Shown here: one piece after another, positions 20,675-29,929 of the stretch | How the letters are laid out: each line of letters begins with the position of its first letter | How positions within the stretch are numbered: the stretch's first letter is position 1 | Source of the DNA: Iodobacter sp. BJB302 | Lineage (GTDB): Bacteria; Pseudomonadota; Gammaproteobacteria; Burkholderiales; Chitinibacteraceae | DNA length: 64,000 nucleotides | Reading direction: 5' to 3' | Assembly (NCBI RefSeq): GCF_002735645.1 | Contig: NZ_PDZG01000002.1 | Span: 62,001 to 126,000, forward strand | Translations under genes and position numbers: made by a program | Notes under the pieces: generated by a model | Seen by the model: only the letters and a program-made list of their open reading frames with translations | Databases searched by the model: none | What the model was told of the DNA's origin: nothing

Positions 20675-23600
20675 ATGCCATCTGCCATGACACTACCTGC
20701 ACTTCCACTTAACGGCCAACGTACCCAAATCAATGCCTTACATGGCTCTGGTGATGCTTTGGCATTAAGCCATTACGCCGATGTTTCGCATCCGCTGGTG
20801 GTGTTTACATCCAATGCGCAGGTGGCCAGCCGCTTAAAAGAAGAGCTCAGCTTTCTGGCTCCGCAAAAAAACATCGTGCTTTTTCCGGATTGGGAAACGC
20901 TGGCCTACGACCATTTCAGCCCTCACCACGATTTAATCTCCGAGCGGCTGGCGGCTTTATGGCAAATCCGTCAAAACCAGGCAGATGTCGTGATTGTGCC
21001 GGTACAAACGGCGATGGGTGTTTTGCCCCCGGTAGAATATCTGGCGGCTTACACTTTCTTCCTGAATAAGGGCGAGAAGCTTGATGCAGATCAGCTACGT
21101 GCCGATATGGCCTTTGCAGGCTACAGCCACGTCACCCAGGTTTATGGCCCGGGTGAATTTTCAATTCGTGGTGGGCTGATTGATTTATTCCCTATGGGTT
21201 CTACCCTGCCGTTTCGCCTGGATCTTTTTGGCGACATCATTGAAACCATCCGCACCTTCGATGTAGACACCCAGCGCAGCCTTTACCCCGTACCTGAGAT
21301 CCGCCTCTTGCCAGCGCGTGAATTTCCACTGGATGAAAAGGGCCGCAACCAATTCAGGCAGCGTTTTCGGGAAGTCTTTGAAGGCGACCCAAGCAAGGCG
21401 CGTATTTATAAAGAAATAGGCAACGGCAGCACCCCGGCCGGGATTGAATACTATCTGCCGCTGTTTTTTGAGCAAACGGCCACATTATTTGATTACCTGC
21501 CCAAAGACGCGGTATTGGTGCAGCATGGCGAGCTATTGCAAGCCGCCGAACAATTCTGGGCAGAAACCTCAGACCGTTACCGAAATTTATCCGGTGACAA
21601 AGAGCGCCCGATTCTCCCGCCCAAAGATCTTTACCTCAGCCCTGATGCATTATTCAGCGGTTTAAAAAAACACCGCCGTATCGAATTTATCAGCGGCGAA
21701 TCAGCCTTTACCACCGCACTACCTGCCCTGAATGTAGACCGTCGCAGTGACAATCCCATCAGCAAGCTCACCGATTTTATTGCCAGCTACAGCGGGCGTA
21801 TTTTGCTCTGCGCAGAAAGCCTGGGCCGCCGTGAAACCATGGCGCAGTTTTTTGCCGAATATGGCTTAAAACCTAAGCTGATCGAAAGCTGGGTCGATAT
21901 CAAAACCAGCAAAGATAAAGTGCTGCTGACTGCTGCACCGTTTTATAACGGCTTTATCTTAAATGACGGCCCTTTAGCCATTATCACCGAAGCCAATCTT
22001 TACGAGATGGTGGCGCAAAGCCGTGGTAAGCGTCAGCAAAAACGCAGTAATACTGACGCAATGCTGCGCGATTTATCTGAGCTAAAAATCGGCGATGCCG
22101 TGGTACACGAAGGCCACGGTATTGGCCGCTATTCTGGCCTGACCAGCATGGACCTGGGCGAGGGCGAAACCGAGCTGGTGGTGATTGAATACGCAGGCAA
22201 CGATAAGCTCTATGTGCCCGTCAGCCAACTGCACGTCATCAGCCGTTATTCTGGCGGCAGCGCAGATGCAGCCCCTTTGCACAAGCTGGGCAGCGGCAGT
22301 TGGGATAAATCCAAGCGTAAAGCCGCCGAGCAAGTCAGAGACACTGCCGCCGAGCTGCTTAACCTTTACGCCCGCCGCGCCGCGCGTAAGGGCCACGCCT
22401 TTGAATGGGATTTCCACGATTACGCCGCCTTTGCAGCAGGCTTTGGCTTTGACGAAACCGCCGATCAGGCCGCAGCCATCGAAGCCGTGCTGGTGGATAT
22501 GCGTATTGATAAGCCAATGGATAGATTAGTCTGTGGCGATGTGGGCTTTGGTAAAACCGAAGTGGCACTGCGTGCCGCCTTTGCGGCGGTAGCCGGTGGC
22601 AAGCAAGTCGCCGTACTTGTGCCAACCACCCTGCTCGCCGAGCAACATTTCCAGACCTTTAGCGATCGCTTTTCTGACTGGCCGATTAAAGTAGCCGAAA
22701 TCTCACGCTTCAGAAGCGCTAAGGAAGCCGCCGCAACAATGAAAGGCATGGCGGAAGGCACCGTTGATATTGTGATCGGCACGCATAAACTGGTGCAGCC
22801 GGATGTGGAATTCAACAAGCTGGGCCTCGTGATTATCGACGAAGAACACCGCTTTGGTGTGCGGCAGAAAGAGCAGCTTAAAGCGCTGCGCGCCGATGTG
22901 GACGTGCTCACCCTCACCGCCACGCCGATTCCACGCACGCTGGCGATGAGTCTGGAAGGCTTGCGTGACTTTTCCGTCATTGCCACCGCGCCCAATAAAC
23001 GCCTGGCAGTTAAAACTTTTCTCGCCAAATTTAGCGACGGCATTATCCGTGAAGCGGTATTGCGCGAGCTAAAGCGCGGCGGCCAGGTGTTCTTTTTGCA
23101 TAATGAAGTCGACACCATCGACAATATGCGCGAAAAACTCACGGCGCTCTTGCCCGAGGCCCGTGTTGGCGTAGCCCACGGCCAGATGCGTGAACGAGAC
23201 CTTGAACATGTGATGCGCGACTTTGCCCAGCAGCGTTTTAATATTCTGCTTTGCACCACCATTATTGAAACCGGGATCGACATCCCCAACGCCAATACCA
23301 TCTTAATGAACCGCGCCGATAAATTTGGCCTGGCGCAGTTGCACCAGATGCGGGGCCGTGTGGGCCGCAGCCATCACCAGGCTTACGCCTACCTGCTGGT
23401 GCCCGAGCCTGAAGCCTTAAGTGGCGACGCGAAAAAACGCCTCGAAGCGATTCAGATGATGGATGAGCTGGGTGCAGGGTTTTACCTGGCGATGCATGAC
23501 CTGGAAATCCGCGGCGCGGGTGAAGTGCTGGGCGATTCGCAATCGGGTGAGATGCAGGAAATCGGCTTCTCGCTTTACAGCCAGATGCTGAAAGAAGCGG

Positions 23601-24085
23601 TTAAATCACTCAAAAAAGGCATCGAGCCGGATTTATCGCAGCCGCTGGGTGTCACCACCGAAATCAATCTGCGCGCCCCGGCACTGCTGCCCGCCGAATA
23701 CTGCCCGGATGTGAACGAGCGGCTCAGCCTCTATAAACGCCTGGCCCATTGTGAAAACAATGAGGATCTGGATGACCTGATGCAAGAGCTGATCGATCGC
23801 TTCGGCCTCTTGCCTGCGCCTGCCAAAGTGCTGCTCGATTGCCACCGCCTGCGTATGATTGCAGGCACGCTTGGCATTGCTAAAATCGACGCGGCTGATA
23901 ACGCCATCGTAATCAGCTTTACCACTAACACCGTGATCGAGCCGATGAAAATCATCAAACTGATCCAGACCAAAAAGAATTACAAAATGAGTGGCCAGGA
24001 TAAATTACGGGTAGAGGGTAACTGGCCAGAAAGCCCACTGCGGGTGGTGAGGGTGAAAGAGCTGCTGCATGAGTTGAGTCATTAA
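20675..24085 (+). CDS. mfd: Transcription-repair coupling factor Mfd
   Basis: Mfd is an ATP-dependent translocase that removes RNA polymerase stalled at lesions and recruits UvrA. The 1136-residue protein has the UvrB-like N-terminal module, the RNA-polymerase-interacting CarD-like domain (IGDAVVHEGHGIGRYSGL, about residue 470), and the superfamily 2 motor with Walker A GDVGFGKTE (from residue 621) and DEEH (722-725). TATPIPRTL, QMRGRVGRS and the C-terminal TRCF domain follow. All motifs are intact. A second in-frame ATG at 20687 is a possible alternative start. Confidence 0.97.
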   Translation: MPSAMTLPALPLNGQRTQINALHGSGDALALSHYADVSHPLVVFTSNAQVASRLKEELSFLAPQKNIVLFPDWETLAYDHFSPHHDLISERLAALWQIRQNQADVVIVPVQTAMGVLPPVEYLAAYTFFLNKGEKLDADQLRADMAFAGYSHVTQVYGPGEFSIRGGLIDLFPMGSTLPFRLDLFGDIIETIRTFDVDTQRSLYPVPEIRLLPAREFPLDEKGRNQFRQRFREVFEGDPSKARIYKEIGNGSTPAGIEYYLPLFFEQTATLFDYLPKDAVLVQHGELLQAAEQFWAETSDRYRNLSGDKERPILPPKDLYLSPDALFSGLKKHRRIEFISGESAFTTALPALNVDRRSDNPISKLTDFIASYSGRILLCAESLGRRETMAQFFAEYGLKPKLIESWVDIKTSKDKVLLTAAPFYNGFILNDGPLAIITEANLYEMVAQSRGKRQQKRSNTDAMLRDLSELKIGDAVVHEGHGIGRYSGLTSMDLGEGETELVVIEYAGNDKLYVPVSQLHVISRYSGGSADAAPLHKLGSGSWDKSKRKAAEQVRDTAAELLNLYARRAARKGHAFEWDFHDYAAFAAGFGFDETADQAAAIEAVLVDMRIDKPMDRLVCGDVGFGKTEVALRAAFAAVAGGKQVAVLVPTTLLAEQHFQTFSDRFSDWPIKVAEISRFRSAKEAAATMKGMAEGTVDIVIGTHKLVQPDVEFNKLGLVIIDEEHRFGVRQKEQLKALRADVDVLTLTATPIPRTLAMSLEGLRDFSVIATAPNKRLAVKTFLAKFSDGIIREAVLRELKRGGQVFFLHNEVDTIDNMREKLTALLPEARVGVAHGQMRERDLEHVMRDFAQQRFNILLCTTIIETGIDIPNANTILMNRADKFGLAQLHQMRGRVGRSHHQAYAYLLVPEPEALSGDAKKRLEAIQMMDELGAGFYLAMHDLEIRGAGEVLGDSQSGEMQEIGFSLYSQMLKEAVKSLKKGIEPDLSQPLGVTTEINLRAPALLPAEYCPDVNERLSLYKRLAHCENNEDLDDLMQELIDRFGLLPAPAKVLLDCHRLRMIAGTLGIAKIDAADNAIVISFTTNTVIEPMKIIKLIQTKKNYKMSGQDKLRVEGNWPESPLRVVRVKELLHELSH

Positions 24086-24105
24086 TCCCAGATCGGCTGT
24101 GTATC

Positions 24106-24221
24106 AAAACCCAAATCTTGAACCACAGAGGACACAGAGAGCACAGAGTTCCACAGAGGAAACCCAAGGTAGATTTTCGGTTTTCTCTGTGTCCTCCTTT
24201 TTTTCTGTGGTTTAAGGTTTT
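24106..24221. repeat. Dispersed palindromic element, copy 2 (uninterrupted)
   Basis: This is the simplest copy. The left end AAAACCCAAATCTT (24106-24119) faces the right end AAGGTTTT (24214-24221). The left arm has CCACAGAGGACACAGAGAG and CACAGAGTTCCACAGAGG; the right arm has TTTTCTCTGTGTCCTCC and TTTCTGTGG. The loop is about CCCAAGGTAGATTTTCGG. It starts about 20 bp after the mfd stop and may serve as its transcript end. Confidence 0.85.
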
Positions 24222-24287
24222 GCACAGCGTTCGCACCATCAGTAAACATTTGCAAAAGCGCTCCTAGAATAAGGTTATTGAACACTT

Positions 24288-24485
24288 ATGGACTCACTTC
24301 TAAACTCAGCACCACCCAACCATCTACCCCGCTATCGCTTAATCACTGGCCCCGATGATGCCGCATTCTGCCAGCGAATCAGCGATGCACTGGCGCTTGG
24401 ATATCAGCTCTATGGCTCGCCCGCGGCCACTTTTAATGGCCAGCATGTCATCGTTGCCCAAGCCGTGCTCTGGCCTTCACTTTAA
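24288..24485 (+). CDS. Small DUF1737 family protein
   Basis: A 65-residue soluble protein. The core RYRLITGPDDAAFCQRISDA followed by LALGYQLYGSPAATFNGQ and VIVAQAVLWP closely fits the DUF1737 family, small proteins of unknown role in proteobacteria. It ends 17 bp before the SNF2-family gene and is probably cotranscribed with it. The small size might suggest chance, but the family match over nearly the whole length supports a real gene. Confidence 0.85.
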   Translation: MDSLLNSAPPNHLPRYRLITGPDDAAFCQRISDALALGYQLYGSPAATFNGQHVIVAQAVLWPSL

Positions 24486-24502
24486 TATTCACATAGACCA
24501 CT

Positions 24503-27500
24503 ATGCCAACTTCACTTCCAGCCATTCACCCAGACGATTTGCCGCTGCTTTATAGCATGGCTTTACTGCAAGAGCCTGCCACTCAAACACGCCAGCTCGC
24601 GCTTCTGTCGCTACGCAAAGAAAAAATGGCGGATGGCAAAGCCTATGATCAGCCCAAGCTCAAAGCCTGTCTTGCGCGGCTTATGGTGCAAAAACGAGTC
24701 ACCCTACAAGTAGGCATGGGCTATGTACTGGAAGACGAGCAAATTTTCCCGCTACTTTTAAAGCTTAAACAAAGCGGCTGGCTACCCAGCTGGGTTGGCA
24801 GCCTGCGTGAGCTATTTACCCAGCAACACGAATACTCCCCTTGGAAGAATTACGACGCGGCATTTTGCCAGCGTGAAGTGATGTTTGCGGCTTTTTGCGG
24901 GCAGCTAGAGCTGCTTGGCGAATGGCGACAGCGCCTTGGTTTGACGCATCAGCTAACCCAACATTTTTTTGCCAGTAGTAGCGGTCAGTTGTTATTTTCC
25001 TTGCTAGATGACGATATCCAAACCCAATTACTGCACGATGCCTTACTAGAAAGTGCATGGAGCTTGAGTGATTGCAACGCCATCTATCACTACGCTATCA
25101 GCCAATTTGACTCTCTTTTTCACGAATGGCCACTGCTTAGCTGCCAATTAGCCGCCCATGCGCTGCTACGGGGTGATCTGGCCCAGCTCAAGCAAATTCA
25201 AGCCAAAACACCCTCGCAATTTTTAGCCGAAAACCTCGCCGCCCTTGCTACCTTGCGCGGCGAGTACGCTATCGCAGTTGAAGTTTACGAAGCACTGATT
25301 AAAGCCATCAAACAAGAAACTGGTAAGCGTAAGTTATTTTTAGAAAACATCGATGGTCTGCTTTATATTGTGGCGCTCTTAGGTCACAACACGCCTGCCA
25401 GCCTAAAACTAGCCAAGGCCCAAATTGACGATGGCTTTAAGCAAAAGCACGCCAATGCTTATTTTAAACTCAAACCCTTAAGCGATCATCTGGTGCAAGG
25501 CCTGCCGCTGATTAGCAGCTCACCCAGCTTTATGCACCAGCCAGACGACTGCGATGGCCTTTTTGAAGCACTAGCCCTCTTTTGGCAAGACAGCCATGTA
25601 GATGATAGCTGGTGCAAAAAACTGATGGCCGCCCGCAGTAAAGCCGAAAAAAATGGCTACCAATGGATTGCGGCCGAGCTAGATGTACTGATCCACCGCC
25701 AGTTTGCCAAGCCACTCACCCTTCCAGGCTGGCATGCCCAGCTACAACTCACCCCTTTGGTTTCCGCCATCGTGCGTGAAGAAGGCTGGCAACGTGCACT
25801 TGTGGCACTGAGCCAGCTCAAAGCAGGCAGCCCAGCCAGCACTAGCGACACACGGATCGCATGGCTAGTCGAAGAAAGCCACGGTGATATCCGTATCGAG
25901 CCACGCGAGCAAAAGAAAAGCGCCAAAGGCGTTTGGAGCAAGGGCCGGGCAGTGGCGCTGCGCCGTATGCTGCAAGAGCAAGACACGCTGGCAGGAATGA
26001 CAGATCAAGATAAACGCGTGGCCAGCTGCATCAGAAAATCATACAACAACTACTACGGCGGCAGCGATTATGAGCTGGATGCCGAGTCCGCCCTCATCCA
26101 CCTGATTGGCCACCCCGCCCTGTTTTGGTTTGATGCGCCTGATGTGCGCATCGATATTGCCAAAGGCGAAGTGGCGCTGCTGCTTAAAGAAAAACAAGGC
26201 CAGATCACCCTGCAGCTCGATCCCGAAATGGATAGCAATGCCGCGCTGATCTGGAAAAAAGAAACCCCAACCCGCTTAGTGATTTACAGCAGCAGCCCAG
26301 AGATCAAACAAATTGCGGGCATTTTGGGCACAGGCCTCGCCGTGCCGGTGGCCGCCAAAGCGCAGCTAGTGGATGTGATTACCGCAATTGCCCCACATAT
26401 TGCCATTCACTCCGATTTGCCCGAGCTGGCCGCCCATGTGGATAGCGTGCCCGCAGATGCCACGCTTTATGCACATTTGTTGCCGCTGCAGGAAGGCCTG
26501 CGTATGCAGCTACTGGTGCGCCCACTGGCTGGTGGCAGCTGGATGACGCCCGCAAAAGGCAGCGTAAATGTGCTGGGCGAAATCGAAGGCAAGGCAGTAC
26601 AAGCCGCGCGCGATTTGGCTGCTGAAAAAAAACGACTTAAACGCGTGGTCGATGGCTCGCCCACCCTCAGCCAGGCCGAGCAAAATGGCATTGAGTGGGA
26701 GCTGTTCCATCCCGAGCTTTGCCTCGAGCTGCTGGCAGAGCTAAAAGCCTTTGGCGACGACACCCTGCAACTGGTCTGGCCCGAAGGAGAGCGTTTCCGC
26801 CTCAACAGCACGCGTGGCCTGGCGCAAATGTCGCTTACGGTTAAAAAACAAGGCGAGTGGTTTGTAGCCGGCGGCGAGCTCACGCTGGACGACGGCCGCG
26901 TGCTGGCGCTTCGTGAACTGCTGCAAATGATGGATAAAGCCGAAGGCCGCTTCTTGCCGCTGGGCGACGGCGATTATCTGGCCCTTACCGCCGCCTTTAA
27001 AAAGCGCCTTGATGAGCTGCGTGTGCTGGCTGAGGTCAATAAAGACGGCCTGCGTATCAGCGCCCTTACAGCGCCGCTGCTGGCCGAGCTGGCGGGTGAG
27101 GTAGGCGATTTGCAAAGCGATGCCGCATGGCAGGAGCAAGTAGCCAAGCTCGATTCTCTGGCCGATTTTCAGCCTAAAGTGCCCTCTACCCTGCAAGCCA
27201 CCCTGCGCGATTATCAGCTGGAAGGCTTTCAATGGTTATCCCGCTTGGCACGCTGGGGCGTGGGCGCGTGTCTGGCCGACGATATGGGTTTGGGCAAAAC
27301 CGTGCAGACGCTGGCGCTGCTCTTAACCCGCGCGCCGCAAGGCCCGGCGCTGGTGATTGCACCGCTTTCGGTGGCGCTGAACTGGCAGACCGAAGCGCTG
27401 CGCTTTGCGCCAACGCTTAAAGTGCAGACTTATCACAGCAACCGCGATCTCAGCGACTTAGGCCCTTTTGATCTGGTCGTCGCCAGCTACGGCATGCTGC

Positions 27501-28561
27501 AGCAAGACAGCGAAGCCTTTGCCGCACGGCACTGGCACACCGTGGTGCTGGATGAAGCACAGGCCATTAAGAATTCCGCCACCAAACGCAGCCAGGCTGC
27601 GATGGCGCTCAATGCCGATTTCAAAATCATTGCCAGCGGCACGCCGGTTGAAAACCACCTTGGCGAGCTATGGAATCTGTTCCGCTTTATCAACCCTGGC
27701 CTGTTGGGATCAAAAGAGCGCTTTGCAGCCAAATTCAGCGGCCCGATCGAGCGCGGTGACAAAACCGCAAAGCAACATTTGAAAAAACTGATCCAACCGT
27801 TTATCCTGCGCCGCACCAAGACCCAGGTACTGAGCGAATTACCACCGCGCACCGAGATCACGCTGAAAGTCGAATTATCCAAAGACGAGCGCCATTTATA
27901 CGAAGCACTGCGCCAGGAAGCGGTAGAAAAACTGGATGCCGCAGGCGCAGATGAAAACCGCGCCATGCGTGTGCTGGCCGAAATCACCCGTTTACGCCGC
28001 TTTTGCTGCAATCCTAAGCTCACACTTCCCAATTCAACCTTAGAAGGCAGTAAACTCGCCGCCTTTGGCGAGATTACCGAAGAGCTGCTGGAGAACAATC
28101 ACAAGGCGCTGGTATTCAGCCAGTTTGTCGATCATCTGGCAATTGTGCGTGAATGGCTGGAAGAAAAAGGCATCAGCTACCAATATCTGGATGGCAGCAC
28201 GCCGGTGCTGGAGCGCAAAAAGCGCGTGGATGATTTTCAGGCCGGAACAGGGGATGTGTTTTTGATCAGCTTAAAAGCCGGTGGCACAGGCTTAAACCTG
28301 ACCGCCGCCGATTATGTGATTCATCTGGACCCATGGTGGAACCCCGCAGTTGAAGACCAGGCGTCGGACCGGGCGCACCGCATGGGGCAGCAAAGACCGG
28401 TAACGATTTATCGCCTTGTGGCGCAAGACACCATCGAAGAGCAAATCCTGGCCCTGCACGCAGAAAAACGCGATCTGGCCGACAGCCTGCTCGAAGGCGG
28501 CGACGCCACAGGCAAGATGGATACGGCAGCGTTATTGGGGTTGCTGCGAGGTGGGAATTAA
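24503..28561 (+). CDS. SNF2-family DNA-dependent ATPase/helicase-like protein
   Basis: A 1352-residue member of the Swi2/Snf2 superfamily. The C-terminal third is the motor: DDMGLGKT (926-933, motif I), DEAQAIKN (1017-, motif II), ASGTPVENHLGELW (III), VFSQFVDHL, ISLKAGGTGLNLTAADYVIHLDPWWNP (V) and DRAHRMGQQRPVTIYRLVAQDTIEEQI (VI). The first 900 residues have no domain I can name; the first part looks helical and repeat-like. Bacterial proteins of this type (RapA/HepA-like or YejH-like in annotation) may remodel protein-DNA complexes. A stand-alone housekeeping role is more likely than a phage-defence role, as no defence partner is adjacent. Confidence 0.92.
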   Translation: MPTSLPAIHPDDLPLLYSMALLQEPATQTRQLALLSLRKEKMADGKAYDQPKLKACLARLMVQKRVTLQVGMGYVLEDEQIFPLLLKLKQSGWLPSWVGSLRELFTQQHEYSPWKNYDAAFCQREVMFAAFCGQLELLGEWRQRLGLTHQLTQHFFASSSGQLLFSLLDDDIQTQLLHDALLESAWSLSDCNAIYHYAISQFDSLFHEWPLLSCQLAAHALLRGDLAQLKQIQAKTPSQFLAENLAALATLRGEYAIAVEVYEALIKAIKQETGKRKLFLENIDGLLYIVALLGHNTPASLKLAKAQIDDGFKQKHANAYFKLKPLSDHLVQGLPLISSSPSFMHQPDDCDGLFEALALFWQDSHVDDSWCKKLMAARSKAEKNGYQWIAAELDVLIHRQFAKPLTLPGWHAQLQLTPLVSAIVREEGWQRALVALSQLKAGSPASTSDTRIAWLVEESHGDIRIEPREQKKSAKGVWSKGRAVALRRMLQEQDTLAGMTDQDKRVASCIRKSYNNYYGGSDYELDAESALIHLIGHPALFWFDAPDVRIDIAKGEVALLLKEKQGQITLQLDPEMDSNAALIWKKETPTRLVIYSSSPEIKQIAGILGTGLAVPVAAKAQLVDVITAIAPHIAIHSDLPELAAHVDSVPADATLYAHLLPLQEGLRMQLLVRPLAGGSWMTPAKGSVNVLGEIEGKAVQAARDLAAEKKRLKRVVDGSPTLSQAEQNGIEWELFHPELCLELLAELKAFGDDTLQLVWPEGERFRLNSTRGLAQMSLTVKKQGEWFVAGGELTLDDGRVLALRELLQMMDKAEGRFLPLGDGDYLALTAAFKKRLDELRVLAEVNKDGLRISALTAPLLAELAGEVGDLQSDAAWQEQVAKLDSLADFQPKVPSTLQATLRDYQLEGFQWLSRLARWGVGACLADDMGLGKTVQTLALLLTRAPQGPALVIAPLSVALNWQTEALRFAPTLKVQTYHSNRDLSDLGPFDLVVASYGMLQQDSEAFAARHWHTVVLDEAQAIKNSATKRSQAAMALNADFKIIASGTPVENHLGELWNLFRFINPGLLGSKERFAAKFSGPIERGDKTAKQHLKKLIQPFILRRTKTQVLSELPPRTEITLKVELSKDERHLYEALRQEAVEKLDAAGADENRAMRVLAEITRLRRFCCNPKLTLPNSTLEGSKLAAFGEITEELLENNHKALVFSQFVDHLAIVREWLEEKGISYQYLDGSTPVLERKKRVDDFQAGTGDVFLISLKAGGTGLNLTAADYVIHLDPWWNPAVEDQASDRAHRMGQQRPVTIYRLVAQDTIEEQILALHAEKRDLADSLLEGGDATGKMDTAALLGLLRGGN

Positions 28562-28638
28562 TTTTATAAAAAACAAACCCAAATCTTGAACCACAGAGAA
28601 CACGGAGGACACAGAGTTCCACAGAGAAAACAGCTTTA

Positions 28639-28911
28639 CCTAGGGTCTGTTGACGTTTCATTCACAATTGCGCTGAGCTGGAAAACGGCCAAGCACAAGG
28701 CATGCGACGAAGGCAATAACTGGTTATTGTCGAGGAGCATAACGCAGTGAATGGCCGTTTTCCGGCTCAGCCCTTCGGGTTGACTGCATTTTTGGGGCTG
28801 CACATCGTTAAAAATCGCTAATGGTACTCGTGCCATGTCGCAATTTTTGCCTTGTTCAGCCCCAAAACTGCAGCCAACGCAGCCGTGAATGAAACGTCAA
28901 CAGACCCTAGG
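28639..28911. mobile_element. MITE-like element with perfect 27-bp terminal inverted repeats
   Basis: The 273-bp element starts CCTAGGGTCTGTTGACG (28639-) and ends with the exact complement (28885-28911). CTAG at both ends can be read as a 4-bp target duplication. Inside, GAGCTGGAAAACGGCCA faces TGGCCGTTTTCCGGCTC and TTTTGGGGCTG faces CAGCCCCAAAA, so the single strand folds strongly. It encodes no transposase. The family is not one I can name; CTAG duplication is compatible with an IS5-like enzyme in trans (inference). Confidence 0.8.
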
Positions 28912-28962
28912 ATTTTATTTTGCCTTCCTATGCAAAGCTGTTGCGGGCATACATGGATTTGC

Positions 28963-29032
28963 GTAGGGCGGGTGAAACCCGCCGTTTTTAGAGCATCTAA
29001 TCCTTAAATCTGGCGGGTTGCACCCGCCCTAC
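28963..29032. repeat. REP/BIME-like double hairpin
   Basis: GTAGGGCGGGTG (28963-28974) is the exact complement of CACCCGCCCTAC (29021-29032). Each arm also folds on itself: GGCGGGT/ACCCGCC occurs as a mini-hairpin on both sides. Outer flanks with GTTGCGGGCAT and ATGCTTCGCATCAACG are also roughly complementary. Confidence 0.75.
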
Positions 29033-29162
29033 AAATAAAACGAAATGCTTCGCATCAACGACCCGCATTTCTCCGTGAGACTCCATGTTCTCTGTGTCCT
29101 CCGTGTTTTAAGATTTGGGTTTTAATAGCAAGCAACTTTTTTAATTGAATTGGAAATACAGT

Positions 29163-29858
29163 ATGTCAGCACTAAAGCAAGCCGAACTGGAACGCCTTGA
29201 TGCGTTTTTAATGTCTGAAGCCACCGGCGCAGAGACCATGGATCTGGAAATGATCGATGGTTTTTTTGTTGCACTGGCGATCAGCCCGGAACAAGCGCCA
29301 GAAGAAGAATGGCTGCCACATATCTTTGAAGGTCAGGCACCTGAATTTAAAGATGCAGAAGAAAAAGACGAGATTATTGGTTTAATCCGCCGCCACCACG
29401 CCGCTATTCAGGCTGCCTTCTCGCTTAAAGCGCGCAATAAAGAAACCGAAGCGCCTTTATACGTGCCTATCGTGCTGCAAGACGAAGGCATTGATGAAAA
29501 ATGGCGTGAAACACTGGGTGCTTACTGGGCTTCGGGCTTCAGAGCCGGTGTCTTGCTGCGCGAAGACCTCTGGCAAGATACCCTGGATGAGAACGAAGAC
29601 CTTTACGAAATCGTTGCTAAAATTCTGACACTGGAACTGGGCCATCATCCTGATGACGAAGAACTGGTGCTCAGCGCCAACGCCCGCGACGCGCTGATCG
29701 ACGAGCTGCCATGGCTGATCGAAGACGTGCTGCACTGGTGGCTGAATAAGCAGTTTGGCAAAGTAGAAACCATTGTGAACGAGGGCCCAAAAATCGGCCG
29801 CAATGATCCTTGCAGCTGTGGCAGCGGCAAGAAATTCAAAAAATGTTGCGGTGCGTAA
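29163..29858 (+). CDS. YecA/UPF0149 family protein with C-terminal SEC-C motif
   Basis: A 231-residue acidic protein. The N-terminal two thirds match the UPF0149 (YecA/YgfB) fold: [20 protein letters not shown] and [12 protein letters not shown]. The C-terminus carries the zinc-binding SEC-C motif, [20 protein letters not shown], also found at the end of SecA. Function is not established; YecA-type proteins have been tied to ribosome or SecA binding. I chose the ATG at 29163, preceded by GGAA, over an in-frame TTG at 29145. Confidence 0.9.
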   Translation: MSALKQAELERLDAFLMSEATGAETMDLEMIDGFFVALAISPEQAPEEEWLPHIFEGQAPEFKDAEEKDEIIGLIRRHHAAIQAAFSLKARNKETEAPLYVPIVLQDEGIDEKWRETLGAYWASGFRAGVLLREDLWQDTLDENEDLYEIVAKILTLELGHHPDDEELVLSANARDALIDELPWLIEDVLHWWLNKQFGKVETIVNEGPKIGRNDPCSCGSGKKFKKCCGA

Positions 29859-29929
29859 TTAACGCAGAATAAGCCAGCAAAGAGAATGAGGCGCGCTATG
29901 CTGAAGGTAGATTTTAGTGAGCTTGCACC

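Larger units (their letters stand above)
28575..29122. repeat. Dispersed palindromic element, copy 3, split by nested insertions
   Basis: Perfect 13-bp ends, AAACCCAAATCTT (28575-28587) and AAGATTTGGGTTT (29110-29122), enclose the usual arms: CCACAGAGAACACGGAGGAC on the left and TTCTCTGTGTCCTCCGTG on the right. Between the arms lie a MITE-like element (28639-28911) and a REP-like palindrome (about 28932-29066). Compared with copy 2, the insertion is in the loop. The whole 583-bp gap between the SNF2-family gene and the YecA-like gene is therefore repeat DNA. Confidence 0.8.

Noticed and set aside
22465-23301. 278-codon minus-strand frame inside mfd
   Set aside because: Covered by the helicase motifs of Mfd in the correct frame.
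24503-28561. SNF2-family ATPase as part of a phage-defence system
   Set aside because: No methylase, nuclease or phospholipase partner is adjacent; neighbours are housekeeping genes and a DUF1737 protein.
28266-28836. Minus-strand frames crossing the SNF2 end and the MITE-like element
   Set aside because: They run through repeats and antisense to a known gene; no transposase motif is present.
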